Below are positions 34,463-44,069 of a DNA stretch of 64,000 nt, piece after piece. Each line of letters opens with the position of its first letter. Position 1 is the stretch's first letter. Both the position numbers and the translations under genes were made by a program. This stretch comes from Acidobacteriota bacterium (GTDB taxonomy: Bacteria; Acidobacteriota; Terriglobia; Terriglobales; Acidobacteriaceae). The stretch is taken from the NCBI GenBank assembly GCA_021778845.1, contig JAJYBU010000014.1, positions 1 to 64,000 on the forward strand, given 5' to 3'. Below the pieces are notes generated by a model that searched no databases, was not told the origin of the DNA, and saw nothing but the letters and a program-made list of their open reading frames with translations.

Positions 34463-35190
34463 TCTGGTCTAAGTACAGTTCGAAGGTGAGGGCCTCGAAG
34501 GAATCAAGCGAAGCTGAGAGCAGCGCGTGCGCGGTGGTGCGCTCAGGCTTTTCGGCCTATCTGGATGGCGCAATCAGCGGCGTAGAGATGGCTGCGATCT
34601 CGAGTCATCTGGAGAGTTGTAGCGCGTGCGCGGCAGATTTCGACGTATGGCGCGAGGTGCAGCGATCTCTGGGCGGGCTGGGGCCGGAGCACCCTCCGGC
34701 GAGGCTACAGGCGCGATTACGCGCGGCCATTGCTGCGGAGCGGGAGCGTGGGGCACATCTGCCGCTCTTGCAGCAAACGCTAATGCTATGGAGGAGTTCG
34801 GTGGCGCCGATGGCCCTGCGGTTGAGTGGTGGCCTGGCGGCAACGCTCATTCTGGCAGGCGGATTGAGCTGGATCTTCGGGGCACCGATTGCTGTGCACG
34901 CCAATGATGACGCCATGGCGCACCTGGTAGCGCCGCGTTATCTATACTCGGAGATTCCTCCAGAGCCGATCAGCACGCAGCGGGACGTGCCGATCGTAGT
35001 AGAGGCGATGGTGGATGACCATGGCCGGGTTTATCACTATTCCATTCTCCAGGGACCGCAAGACCCCGAGGTCAAGGTGCGGGTCGAAAACAACCTGCTG
35101 AGCAGCGTCTTCAAGCCAGCAACGGTCTTTGGCGTTCCGGTGCGGGGTCATGTGGTGATGACCTATACCGGGGTCTCGGTGCGAGGCTAA
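34459..35190 (+). CDS. Membrane anti-sigma factor with zf-HC2 and TonB-like C-terminus
   Basis: A 243-aa protein translationally coupled (ATGA) to the sigma gene. The N-terminal anti-sigma zinc finger has HLESCSACAADF. A transmembrane helix lies at about 118-138 (ALRLSGGLAATLILAGGLSW). The periplasmic part (IVVEAMVDDHGRVYHYSILQ, VKVRVENNLLSSVFKPATVF, GHVVMTYTGVSV) resembles the TonB C-terminal energy-transfer fold. It should bind the sigma factor and release it on an envelope signal. Confidence 0.82.
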   Translation: MIWSKYSSKVRASKESSEAESSACAVVRSGFSAYLDGAISGVEMAAISSHLESCSACAADFDVWREVQRSLGGLGPEHPPARLQARLRAAIAAERERGAHLPLLQQTLMLWRSSVAPMALRLSGGLAATLILAGGLSWIFGAPIAVHANDDAMAHLVAPRYLYSEIPPEPISTQRDVPIVVEAMVDDHGRVYHYSILQGPQDPEVKVRVENNLLSSVFKPATVFGVPVRGHVVMTYTGVSVRG

Positions 35191-35249
35191 GCCTATACCG
35201 CCGTCCTGCCGCATTGCGCAGGCTGCTCACGCTTCCATAGACTGTACGA

Positions 35250-37106
35250 GTGCGTCGAATCAGTATTGTGAAACTCCCGTCTCTTTTCGTTCCTCGGCAG
35301 ATTGAGCAGCCAGGACTGTGCCTGTTCGGCATTTTGCTGCTGGGCATGTGCGCGTGCGTTGGGGGGAGTGCGATGGCACAGAGTTCATCGTCTTCCTCCT
35401 CTTCGCCATCAACCACTCCTGCGCCCACACTGGACAACCGCTCGCCGGACACTGTAAATCCGGTGGACCGTCCGCGGGCCGCGCAGGTGGAGCGAGGCGG
35501 CGCCGCCGTAACGCTGGAGACAAGCGAGCCGCTGTTTCAGGTTGCATCTGCGCTCAATGCCTGCGGCTACGATGCGGATCTGAACAAGTCGGCGGCGGTG
35601 CGCTCGGAAGTGCGCTCGGATATGAATGCGGCGTTGGCCTCTTCAGAGGCAGCACGCGACAGCCGGGACAAGCTGTGTGCCTACATTTCAATCCATCACC
35701 TGAATGACCTTGGGCTGGATGTAGGACAGTATGTGTCGCTGGCGATGTACCTTTCGCCGCCCCCGGAGCTGACACCGAACGTCGAACTGACGCAACTGCC
35801 TCCGCAAGCCGCTGAAGTGGTGAATGTACTTCCGCTGCTGCGCACATTTGCCGAAGAGATTGACCTGCACTTTATCTGGCTGAAGCATCGTTCGGAGTAC
35901 GAGGCGCTGACTGCGCGGGTCCATGACCCGATGACAGATATGATTCTCGACACAAACCTCTATCTGCATCAGCCGGTAAGCACGTTTGACGGCCGGAGGT
36001 TCCTGGTGCTGCTGGAGCCGATGCTGTCGCCGAACCTGACGAATGCCCGGGTGTATGGCACCGACTACATCATCGTCATGTCACCGGACAACAGCGCTAC
36101 CGGCGACCCGGTGAGCATGGCACAGATTCGCCACATCTATCTGCACTACGTTGTGGAACCGCTGGTGTACAGCCGCGGCGCTGCAATGGAACGTATGCAG
36201 CCATTGCTGACGACCGTGCAAGACGCGCCACTGGAGTTTTTCTACAAGAGCGACATCGTGGCACTGATGACGGAGTGCGTGATCAAGGCCATAGAGGCGC
36301 ATCTGTACCTGATTCCCGAGCCGCCGCCGAAGAAGCTCTCTGGTACCAAAGCACGCGATGAGCAGGCGGCCTACGACATCGAGAAGGCGGCCTACGATGC
36401 CAAGACAACGGTAGCCCGTGACGAACTGGTCACGCTGGATGAGCGGCAAGGGTGGGTGCTGACGCGTTACTTCTACATGGGGCTGACCTTAATGCAGCAC
36501 AACGGCGACGGCCTGCGGGACGAAATGGCGCCGATGATCTATGGCATGGACGTCCAGCGGGAGAAGAAGGCTGCGCAACAGATTCTATTTGTGAAGAGCG
36601 TGCCGCCTGACCCGCTGCGTCCTGCCGAGCAGCCCCATGAGATCACGGGGATGGCGCTGGCGGAGTTGGACCTGATGAAGGGCGACAACGACGACGCCGC
36701 GGACCTGGCGGAGAAGGCGCTGGCGGACCCGGCCGGAGACCATGCGAGAGCTACCTACGTTCTGGCCCGGATCGACCTGATGGAGGGGGATCCGGACAAG
36801 GCGTCGCAGGGGTTCCAGAAGACGCTGGAACTGAGCAAGGATCCGCGCACTCTGGCGTGGTGCCACATCTACCTGGGCCGGCTGTATGACACGATGCAGC
36901 CACCGGAGCGGGCCAAGGCTGTGGCCGAGTACCAAGCGGCGATGACCGTGAGGGACGCGCGCCCGGACACCAAGAAGGCTGCCATGAGCGGGATTGCGAG
37001 GCCGTTCATGCTGCCGCAGCGGGAGACGACTACGGACGACAGCCAGCCGTTCGACCCGACCGGCAAGGCGGAGAAACAGGCGTATAAGCCGCCTGCTCCG
37101 CAGTAG
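35250..37106 (+). CDS. Secreted/periplasmic TPR-containing protein of unknown function
   Basis: A 618-aa protein with an N-terminal hydrophobic stretch (FGILLLGMCACVGGSAMA) acting as signal peptide or anchor, then a Ser-rich linker. The middle domain (about 75-420) has no family I can name. TPR-like repeats lie at about 465-580 (LAELDLMKGDNDDAADLAEK, RIDLMEGDPDKASQGFQKTL). The tail is Pro/Asp-rich. The start is uncertain: GTG 35250 or GTG 35268. It follows the sigma/anti-sigma pair by 60 bp. Conserved-looking host gene with normal codon use. Confidence 0.7.
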   Translation: MRRISIVKLPSLFVPRQIEQPGLCLFGILLLGMCACVGGSAMAQSSSSSSSSPSTTPAPTLDNRSPDTVNPVDRPRAAQVERGGAAVTLETSEPLFQVASALNACGYDADLNKSAAVRSEVRSDMNAALASSEAARDSRDKLCAYISIHHLNDLGLDVGQYVSLAMYLSPPPELTPNVELTQLPPQAAEVVNVLPLLRTFAEEIDLHFIWLKHRSEYEALTARVHDPMTDMILDTNLYLHQPVSTFDGRRFLVLLEPMLSPNLTNARVYGTDYIIVMSPDNSATGDPVSMAQIRHIYLHYVVEPLVYSRGAAMERMQPLLTTVQDAPLEFFYKSDIVALMTECVIKAIEAHLYLIPEPPPKKLSGTKARDEQAAYDIEKAAYDAKTTVARDELVTLDERQGWVLTRYFYMGLTLMQHNGDGLRDEMAPMIYGMDVQREKKAAQQILFVKSVPPDPLRPAEQPHEITGMALAELDLMKGDNDDAADLAEKALADPAGDHARATYVLARIDLMEGDPDKASQGFQKTLELSKDPRTLAWCHIYLGRLYDTMQPPERAKAVAEYQAAMTVRDARPDTKKAAMSGIARPFMLPQRETTTDDSQPFDPTGKAEKQAYKPPAPQ

Positions 37107-37240
37107 GCTCTGCCGAGCGGCTTCTGGGGAGATGCGGTTCCGCGTTAGGTTCACCTGAGATGGTGGAGCCTCGATTTGCAGTGCGCGCCGCGTAGAGTAG
37201 AGGGCAGGGACCAAGAACCGGGTCCGAGGACGAAGGGGCG

Positions 37241-38122
37241 ATGACGACGGCACGCAGGACGCGCAGCACGAAGCGGGATCAGGCTGCTGGAGCGCTTGAG
37301 AGCAGGACCGGGCGGCAGGAGCTGGAGGACAAGCTGGGCCATCGGTTCCAGCGGCCGGAGTTGCTGGAGCTGGCGCTGACGCACCGGTCGCATACGTATG
37401 AGGCGCGCAATGGGGTTCCGGCGGTGATTCTGCCGGCGCATCCGGAGCAGCGGGACCAGCGGAATGCTCCGGGCACAGACAATGAGCAGATGGAGTTCCT
37501 GGGCGATGCGGTGCTCGGGATGGTGGTGACCGAGGCACTATTCCGGGAGTTTCCGCAGTGCAGCGAAGGCGAGCTGACGCGGCTGCGGTCGAACCTGGTG
37601 AGCCGCAAGCGGATGGCCGAGATGGGCCTGGAGCTAGGGCTCGGCGAGGCGCTGCTGATGGGCCGAAGCGCGGAGCAGAATGGGGGCCGACGCAAACCGG
37701 CGCTGCTGGCCAATGCGGCAGAGGCTGTGCTCGCGGCGGTGTATCTGGACGCGGGTAAGGAAGGATTAGCGGTGTTGCAGGCAATCGCCGAGCGCTATTT
37801 GGTGCGGCCGGAGCTGGCGGCGATGCGCGCGGCGCTGGCCGAAGGTGCGGGACGCGGCGCGATGCGCGACCACAAGACACTGCTGCAGGAGCGGGTGCAG
37901 GCCGAGGGCGCGGGGAAGCTGCGGTATATCGACACGGCGCAGAGCGGGCCAGCGCATCAGCGGGTGTTTTCGGTGGAGGCCCGGATCGAGGATGAGACGG
38001 GAGAACGCGTGCTGGCTGCGGCTGAGGGATCGAGCAAGAAGGAGGCGCAGCAACGGGCGGCGGAGCTGGCGCTGCTGCACTGGAACGGAGCGGGTGAGGC
38101 TGGGACGCGAGGCAAGCGTTGA
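37241..38122 (+). CDS. rnc: Ribonuclease III
   Basis: A 293-aa RNase III. The endonuclease domain (about 30-180) has the signature NEQMEFLGDAVLG with catalytic Glu85 and Asp89; the second acidic pair is in NAAEAVLAAVYLDAG. The dsRNA-binding domain (about 205-280) begins DHKTLLQERVQAEG and ends EGSSKKEAQQRAAELALL. It cleaves double-stranded RNA during rRNA maturation and mRNA decay. It is longer than E. coli Rnc by an N-terminal extension and an insertion near 65-75. The stop overlaps the next gene's TTG start (TTGA), so the signal peptidase is probably made by coupling. Confidence 0.95.
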   Translation: MTTARRTRSTKRDQAAGALESRTGRQELEDKLGHRFQRPELLELALTHRSHTYEARNGVPAVILPAHPEQRDQRNAPGTDNEQMEFLGDAVLGMVVTEALFREFPQCSEGELTRLRSNLVSRKRMAEMGLELGLGEALLMGRSAEQNGGRRKPALLANAAEAVLAAVYLDAGKEGLAVLQAIAERYLVRPELAAMRAALAEGAGRGAMRDHKTLLQERVQAEGAGKLRYIDTAQSGPAHQRVFSVEARIEDETGERVLAAAEGSSKKEAQQRAAELALLHWNGAGEAGTRGKR

Positions 38123-38841
38123 GTGCGACACATCATGAAGCAGAGAGCGATGGAGTACTCACGACGCTGAAGTCGATCCTCGAGATTGTTGTGTTTGCGG
38201 TGTTTCTGATCACGTTTGTGGTGCAGCCATTTCGGATTCCATCGGGCTCGATGGAGCCGACGCTGCGGGTGGGTGATTTTTTGCTGGTGGATAAGCAGGC
38301 GTATGGGCCGGCAGGGGTGCTGGACCGGCTGCTGCTGCCGCCCACGCAGGTCAGGCGTGGAGACCTGGTGGTGTTTCACTATCCGGTGGACCCGGGGCTG
38401 CATCTGGTGAAGCGGGTGGTCGGGCTGCCGGGAGACAGGATCCGGCTGCGCGAGGGACGCGTGCTGGTGGATGGGCAGCCGCTGAGCGAGCCGTATGCAT
38501 ACTACTCGCCGTCGCGGCCGAACGGGTTCCGCGACGACTTCCCTTCCCTGCTGGAGGCGGACCCGAATGTGGACCTGCGGTGGTGGATCGAGCTGCGGAA
38601 GACGGTGCGGGGCGCAGATGTGCTCGTTCCGCCAAACGAATATTTTGTGATGGGAGACAACCGCAATGACAGCGAGGACAGCCGGTACTGGGGGTTTGTG
38701 CCGCGGAACGCGATTGTGGGACGGCCGCTGCTGGTGTACTTTACGCTGCCGCTGGCGGAGGATCTGAGCGGCGCGACCGTGCTGGGGCGCGTGCGGGCGG
38801 CGATTCGGGCCGGTGTACGGAGTTGGCGGGTAGTGCGGTAG
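38119..38841 (+). CDS. lepB: Signal peptidase I
   Basis: A 240-aa type I signal peptidase with one N-terminal membrane helix (SILEIVVFAVFLITFVV). Box B is RIPSGSMEPTL with catalytic Ser44. Box D is HLVKRVVGLPGDRI with general base Lys98. The conserved GDNRNDSEDSRYWGFVP lies further on. It removes signal peptides on the outer face of the inner membrane. It starts with TTG overlapping the rnc stop. A second paralogue lies 1.05 kb downstream. Confidence 0.93.
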   Translation: MSATHHEAESDGVLTTLKSILEIVVFAVFLITFVVQPFRIPSGSMEPTLRVGDFLLVDKQAYGPAGVLDRLLLPPTQVRRGDLVVFHYPVDPGLHLVKRVVGLPGDRIRLREGRVLVDGQPLSEPYAYYSPSRPNGFRDDFPSLLEADPNVDLRWWIELRKTVRGADVLVPPNEYFVMGDNRNDSEDSRYWGFVPRNAIVGRPLLVYFTLPLAEDLSGATVLGRVRAAIRAGVRSWRVVR

Positions 38842-39203
38842 TTCTCAGCAGATGGGCCCACCCCCTCCCCCCCCTATACTTTTCGACCTAAAGTATTCTC
38901 TTCCGGTGGGTTAGGGGCGGACTTATGGCAGTCCGTCTCTCTCTTTTCGGCAGAAAAGCGGTGGCCTGCGACCACGTTCGGAAGATGTCGGGACGCGGGC
39001 TCTTGGTGGCGGGCAGAATGGGGTTGAGGCACTGATTCAATTGTAGGTGATGGGTGGGGGTAACTATGCCAAGTTGGCGGGAGAGAAATCGGCAGTGGGG
39101 ATGCGGGTTTTGTAGGATTTGAGGGCTGATGGGGGGTTGACATGCGAGTTTTGGGGCGTTTTTGAGGAGATTATTTTGGGGTGGGTGGCGCTCGGTGGGC
39201 GAG

Positions 39204-39700
39204 CGGGAGGCGGTTCCTTGCTGCGCTCGGAATGACAAGCGGAAAGGGAAGGGCAACGGCAAGGGCAAAAACAAGCAGCAGCAACGGCAAAAACAAGCAG
39301 CAGCAACGGCGAAAACAAGCAACGGCAACGACAACAGCAGATTCCTCCGCTTCGCTGCGGAATGACAACCAAAAATGCAACGGCAACGGCAACGACAAAA
39401 GCAACAGCAACGACGAAAACAAACAACAGCAACAGCAGATTCCTCCGCTTCGCTGCGGAATGACAACCAAAAAATGCAAGGACAAGGGCAACGGCAACAG
39501 CAACGACAACGACAAAAGCAACAACAACGACAAAAGCAACAGCAACGACAACGACAACGACAAAAGCAACAACAACGACAAAAGCAACAGCAACGGCGAA
39601 AACAAGCAACGGCAACAGCAGATTCCTCCGCTTCGCTGCGGAATGACAACCAAAAAAGCAAGGGCAACGGCAACGGCAAAGGCAAGGGCGACGGCGAAAA
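39204..39700. repeat. Repeat-rich spacer: CAACGGCAA-type low complexity plus interspersed palindrome units
   Basis: The 1046-bp gap between the two signal peptidase genes (38842-39887) contains no gene. About 39250-39690 is an A/C/G low-complexity run of CAACGGCAA, CAACGACAA and AAAAGCAAC units. A ~38-bp unit with core CCTCCGCTTCGCTGCGGAAT is embedded at 39338-39375, 39436-39474 and 39619-39656, with a decayed relative near 39208-39243. The unit core is a small hairpin. Long antisense frames across it are artefacts of the repeat. It may be a REP-like element array with hexamer expansion between copies. Confidence 0.7.
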
Positions 39701-39887
39701 CGTGGATCCTTCGTTGCGCACTGGATGACGGCGAGAAGCCTGGGCGATGGGGTGGCGCGGAGGTTTGAGGGGATGCGGGGTGGCGGGGCAGGATACACTG
39801 ACTGTGCCGCGAGCTTCGCTGATGGAGCGAGGCAGGGATGTTTATGGCTGACAAGGCTATGCGGCAGATTTTGAGGAGACGCTTTCG

Positions 39888-40706
39888 TTGAGCATCGAGA
39901 GACCATTGCAAGCAGAGACCGTGGCTGCCGGGCAGGCTGCGGCCAAGCATGAGCCTGCGGAGACGCCGCTGGAGGCGCTGGCTTCGATCTGCACGATCCT
40001 GGCCGCAGGGCTGTTTGTGATGGCCTTCATCTTCCAGAACTTCGAGATTCCATCGGGGTCGATGGAGAAGACGCTGCTGATTGGCGACCACGTGGTGGTG
40101 GACAGAATTACGCTGGCACCGCCGACGACGTGGGCTCCGTTTGTACACTACCGGCCGGTGCGGCGCGGGGATGTGATCGTGTTTATGAAGCCCAATCCGG
40201 AGACGCCGGACCTGATCCTGGTGAAACGCGCGATTGGGATTCCGGGTGACCGGATCCACCTGCGGCATGGGGTGGTGTACCTGAATGGCGTGGCGCAGAA
40301 TGAACCGTATGCGGGGATGCCGAACGATGATGGAAACCCGCAGGATGCGTATCAGCCGTATCGCGACGATTTTCCTTCGGTGACACCTTCGCCTGAGGAA
40401 CAGGTGACCGAACTGTGGCGCGAGGAGTTGCCGACGCATATCCAGGGCGATGACCTGGTGGTGCCGCCGGGGATGGTGTTTGCGATGGGCGACAACCGGA
40501 CCGAGAGCCTGGATGGACGCTACTGGGGGTTTGTGCCGCAGCAGAATATTCTGGGCCGGCCGCTGTTTGTGTACTGGTCGTTCCGGACGCCCGCCGATCA
40601 GGAGGATAAGACCTCGATTGGCGACCGGATGAGTTTCATGTTCCATATTGTGACCCACATTGTTACGGATACGCGGTGGAACCGGACGTTCCACGTGATT
40701 CGGTAA
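39888..40706 (+). CDS. lepB: Second signal peptidase I paralogue
   Basis: A 272-aa type I signal peptidase with a longer cytosolic N-terminus, one membrane helix (about 35-52, CTILAAGLFVMAFIFQNF), box B EIPSGSMEKTL with Ser58, box D LVKRAIGIPGDRI with Lys113, and GDNRTESLDGRYWGFVP. It starts with TTG 39888 after TTGAGGAGA. Compared with the first copy it has an insertion near 140-180. Two neighbouring copies may divide substrates. Confidence 0.92.
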   Translation: MSIERPLQAETVAAGQAAAKHEPAETPLEALASICTILAAGLFVMAFIFQNFEIPSGSMEKTLLIGDHVVVDRITLAPPTTWAPFVHYRPVRRGDVIVFMKPNPETPDLILVKRAIGIPGDRIHLRHGVVYLNGVAQNEPYAGMPNDDGNPQDAYQPYRDDFPSVTPSPEEQVTELWREELPTHIQGDDLVVPPGMVFAMGDNRTESLDGRYWGFVPQQNILGRPLFVYWSFRTPADQEDKTSIGDRMSFMFHIVTHIVTDTRWNRTFHVIR

Positions 40707-40740
40707 GAGCAGCGGATAGAGGGTAGAGGGAAGAAGCACT

Positions 40741-42390
40741 TTGCCGGCACCGGATAAAGAGACGAGCACAGAGACAGGTGGGGGGTCGCGCTGGCGGCGA
40801 CGGTTGTTGTGGACGCTGACCGTGCTGGCGGTGGTGCTGTTGCTGGTGCTGACGCCGCCGATGATCAATGTGAACCGGCTGCAGCGGCGGATTGCGGCAA
40901 GCATCAGTGCCAGTCTGGGACGGCCGGTGACGCTGGACCGGGTGACGCTGCACTTGCTGCCGATGCCGGGATTTACGCTGGAAAACCTGGTGGTGGGTGA
41001 GGAGCCGGGGTTCGGGTCGGAACCGGTGATCCGGGCGAATGTGGTGGAGGTGACGCTGCGGCCAAGCTCGCTGTGGCGACGGCATGTGGAGTTTTCGTCG
41101 ATCAAGTTTGAAGAGCCTAGCCTGAACCTGGTGCGCAATGCGGCGGGCGAGTGGAATGTGCAGAGCCTGCTGATGCATGCGGCAAGCGTGGAGACGGCTC
41201 CGACGGCGCAGCGGAAGGCGGGGCCGGAACCGCGGTTTCCGTATATCGAGGCGACTGGGGCGCGGGTGAATGTGAAGCTGGGCGAGGAGAAGAAGCCGTT
41301 CTCGCTGACGGAGGCGGACTTTGCTCTGTGGCTGACGCCGCCGCAGGAGTGGAGGGTGCGGCTGGTGGGCAAGCCAACGCGCACGGACACGAATGTTTCA
41401 GACCCGGGAACGGTGAAGATGGAGGGGTCGTTGCGGCGGGCGGCGACGATGGATGAGGTGCCGGTGGATTTGACGGCGAGCTGGCAGGGTGCGCCGATGG
41501 GCGAGGCGAGCAAGCTGCTGACCGGGAACGACGCGGGCTGGCGCGGAAATCTGAATGTGGAGGCTACGCTGGTGGGGACGCTGGCCGCGGCAAGGCTGAC
41601 CACGAAGATCCATATGGAAGAGCTGCGGCGGGCGGAGTTTGTGCCGGTGGCGACGATGGACGTGAGCGCGGATTGCGGCGGAACGGTGGATGTGACCACG
41701 ACGGTGGTGCGGAGCCCGGAATGCTCGGTGGCGACGCCGGCGGAGGAGGGGTCGAAGACGGCGGGACGGGTGGTGATGATTGCGGACAGCGTGGATCTTT
41801 CGGCGCAGGAGGCAACCGGGCTGCGGGTGGGAATGACGAAGGTTCCGGACGCCTGGCTGCTGGATTGGGTGAGGCTGTTTTCGCAGCGGATTCCGGCCAA
41901 TGAGCGCCCGGGGGGCGTGATCAGCGGGAGTGTGATGCTGGCAAACGCGAGGAAGCATGAGGCTGCGGGGTGGCAGGGAGAGTTTCATGGGGAGATCAAC
42001 GGGGCGTTGCCGTGGAAGCCGGTGGAGGATGAGGCGGCGGTGCATGCGGTGTCGGTGACGAGCAGCGGGGAGGGGCTGGACCTGGTGCCGCTGAGCCTGG
42101 CGGGAGCGGGTAAGGTGCCGGCGCTGACACTGAGCGGGACGGCGACGAAGGCGGGGTACTTGGCGCGGCTGACGGGGACGGCGACCGAGGCACAGGTGAC
42201 GGCCCTGGTGGCGCTGGCGCCACCGCTGGGCGATGGGGTGCCGGAGGTGCTGGGGAAGGTCGGCGGTGGACCGGGCGCGGCGGCCAGGGCGATGAAGATC
42301 GATGTGACGTGCTCGCGGACGTGGGGCGCGGGACAGACGTGCGCAGCAGGATCGCCGGTGACGACGAAGCACGGACGAAGGCGGCGGTAG
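40741..42390 (+). CDS. AsmA-like membrane-anchored protein
   Basis: A 549-aa protein with one N-terminal membrane helix (about 22-40, LWTLTVLAVVLLLVLTPPM) followed by an AsmA N-terminal domain (INVNRLQRRIAASISASLGR, PVTLDRVTLHLLPMPGFTLE). AsmA-clan proteins bridge inner and outer membranes and are linked to phospholipid transport. The C-terminus is shorter than in large AsmA proteins and ends in a basic tail (KHGRRRR). Start TTG 40741. It is 34 bp after lepB and probably in the same transcript. Confidence 0.8.
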   Translation: MPAPDKETSTETGGGSRWRRRLLWTLTVLAVVLLLVLTPPMINVNRLQRRIAASISASLGRPVTLDRVTLHLLPMPGFTLENLVVGEEPGFGSEPVIRANVVEVTLRPSSLWRRHVEFSSIKFEEPSLNLVRNAAGEWNVQSLLMHAASVETAPTAQRKAGPEPRFPYIEATGARVNVKLGEEKKPFSLTEADFALWLTPPQEWRVRLVGKPTRTDTNVSDPGTVKMEGSLRRAATMDEVPVDLTASWQGAPMGEASKLLTGNDAGWRGNLNVEATLVGTLAAARLTTKIHMEELRRAEFVPVATMDVSADCGGTVDVTTTVVRSPECSVATPAEEGSKTAGRVVMIADSVDLSAQEATGLRVGMTKVPDAWLLDWVRLFSQRIPANERPGGVISGSVMLANARKHEAAGWQGEFHGEINGALPWKPVEDEAAVHAVSVTSSGEGLDLVPLSLAGAGKVPALTLSGTATKAGYLARLTGTATEAQVTALVALAPPLGDGVPEVLGKVGGGPGAAARAMKIDVTCSRTWGAGQTCAAGSPVTTKHGRRRR

Positions 42391-42509
42391 GGTTGGGGCT
42401 GCGCTCCGGGGCAGAACAACTTTCAATGCGAGCGAACTGCGGGGCTCTCAGCTACGCCAAACGTTGAAGCTGTTGGGCTTCGGCCGAGATAACAGAACTT
42501 TCGCCGGGC

Positions 42510-43304
42510 CTACTGGAGCTTTTTGCGGAGGGTGACGGGGGCTTCGGCGCGGAGGCTGCCGGCGGGGCGGTTGGGACGGGCCGGAGTGATGCTGATCGGC
42601 TGCAGAAGGGTGACGATGAGAGCGGTAGCGGGTTCGTCGCCGACGCAGGCGTAGCTATGAATGGTGGAGGAGTCGAAGTAGACGGAGTCGCCGGTGTGGA
42701 GCTCGTGGAGAACTTCGCCGTGCTGGACGCCGAGGTTGCCGGCGATGACGTAGAGGAACTCGAAGCCACCGTGCTGGTGGAAGTTGTTATCGGGGCCTTT
42801 GCCGGGCTGAAACTCGGCGAGATAGGGGTCGAGCTGGCGGTCGGGGACGAGGTAGCCGAGGCTCTCGAAGAAGTAGCGGGGATCGTCAGAGCCGGACTGC
42901 GGGAGACGTACGCGCTCGGCGGCGCGATGGACGCGGAAGAGCGTCTGGGGAATGGGGCTGAAGAAGTAGTTGAGGTCCTTGCTGAAGACCATGGCGATGC
43001 GGGCGAGGTTGCGCAGGGTGGGAACGACGCGTCCGGTTTCGAGCTGGGAGAGAAAGCTGGAAGACAGGCCGGTGTGGCGGCCTAGCTCGGCCAGTCCAAG
43101 GCCGGCCTTCTGGCGCAGGGCGCGGATGCGCAGGCCAATGCGCTTCTCGGCGATGAGCGACTCGACGGCATCGCCACCGACCTGGGTGTCGGAGTGGTCG
43201 ATGACGGCGGGCCCGAGATCCTTTTCATCGGGCAGGAGGACAACCTCGGGAATGGGAGGGGGAGTGGGAGCGGGTTGTTTGGCTGCGTCAATCTTGTCTC
43301 GCAT
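42510..43304 (-). CDS. XRE-cupin transcriptional regulator
   Basis: A 264-aa regulator from ATG 43304. A proline-rich N-terminus precedes a Cro/C1 HTH at about 55-115 (IGLRIRALRQKAGLGLAELG, SSSFLSQLETGRVVPTLRNL). A C-terminal cupin sensor domain lies at about 170-240 (NFHQHGGFEFLYVIAGNLGV, TGDSVYFDSSTIHSYACVGD). Such proteins (PuuR-like) sense small metabolites. It is transcribed toward the AsmA-like gene. The effector is unknown. Confidence 0.88.
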   Translation of the reverse strand: MRDKIDAAKQPAPTPPPIPEVVLLPDEKDLGPAVIDHSDTQVGGDAVESLIAEKRIGLRIRALRQKAGLGLAELGRHTGLSSSFLSQLETGRVVPTLRNLARIAMVFSKDLNYFFSPIPQTLFRVHRAAERVRLPQSGSDDPRYFFESLGYLVPDRQLDPYLAEFQPGKGPDNNFHQHGGFEFLYVIAGNLGVQHGEVLHELHTGDSVYFDSSTIHSYACVGDEPATALIVTLLQPISITPARPNRPAGSLRAEAPVTLRKKLQ

Positions 43305-43397
43305 GGCAATCACCGTGGACGTACAGATTGTCTACCTAGATGGACTCGATGTACAGAGGCGGTGCGGGGATGCCTCGTGGTGGTACGCGCTGAAGGA

Positions 43398-43931
43398 CTA
43401 TTGGACCTTGCCGCTGCTGAGGTCGTAGACGACGATGCCGAGATCGTTGAGTTTGCTGATGGTGACCTCCATGTTGCGTCGGACGGCGGGCTCGGCGGAG
43501 GTGGGGGTGTTGTTGGCCTCCTCGACGGCGACGACGCGGCCGTAGGGCCAGGAGGACTCAGGGATGGCAGAGATGGCTTCGCCGAGGGAGGGGAGGTTGA
43601 TGTTGAGCTCCTGGCGGCGGGCGTTGACGGGGCGGAACATGCCGCCGACGCCGATGGGGGTGGTGTTGGCGTCGGCCAGCAGGACATGGAGCTCCAACAT
43701 GCCGGGCTGCACGGTGAGGACCGGGTTCTGCCAACTGTCATAGGAGTGGACGGCCATGAAGGTGCCCTTGGTGGGAGGGGGAATGCGATCGAGTTGCTCG
43801 CGCTGAAGTTCGAGCTCGGCGGTCTGCTCGGCACGGACCGGCGATGGGGCGAGCGATACAGTGTGGCCGTGACAACCGGTGAAGACCAGCAGGAGCACAG
43901 GGAGAAAAGAAGCGGGAGTGAGGGTTCGCAT
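43398..43931 (-). CDS. Predicted lipoprotein
   Basis: A 177-aa protein from ATG 43931 with a lipoprotein signal (hydrophobic FLPVLLLVFTG then Cys20, lipobox VFTGC). The mature part (PVLTVQPGMLELHVLLADAN, GIVVYDLSSGKVQ) has no family I recognise. It should be anchored in the envelope. It lies upstream of the XRE-cupin gene in the same direction, with 93 bp between. Confidence 0.6.
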   Translation of the reverse strand: MRTLTPASFLPVLLLVFTGCHGHTVSLAPSPVRAEQTAELELQREQLDRIPPPTKGTFMAVHSYDSWQNPVLTVQPGMLELHVLLADANTTPIGVGGMFRPVNARRQELNINLPSLGEAISAIPESSWPYGRVVAVEEANNTPTSAEPAVRRNMEVTISKLNDLGIVVYDLSSGKVQ

Positions 43932-44069
43932 TTTCAGCACAGGTACAGGATATCAAGCACGGAGGGCGGTCCGATGCGGTTGGGAATTGAGTATGCGGGA
44001 GCATCCGGCCAAAAGTAAAGCGGCGGGGCCGAGTGGCTCCGCCGCTGAAGGATGTTTGTGCTGCTTGAT

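Noticed and set aside
36585..37880. A 431-codon - strand frame
   Set aside because: It is antisense to the TPR protein and RNase III, Arg/Pro/Ala-rich and without any domain.
39250..39690. Possible CRISPR array
   Set aside because: Repeat units are unevenly spaced (98 and 183 bp), the spacers are low-complexity repeats rather than unique sequence, and there are no cas genes.
39171..41900. A 909-codon - strand frame across the repeat spacer, the second lepB and the AsmA-like gene
   Set aside because: It is antisense to two well-supported genes, and its end is Leu/Ala/Val low complexity created by the CAACGGCAA repeat. It has no domain or start signal.
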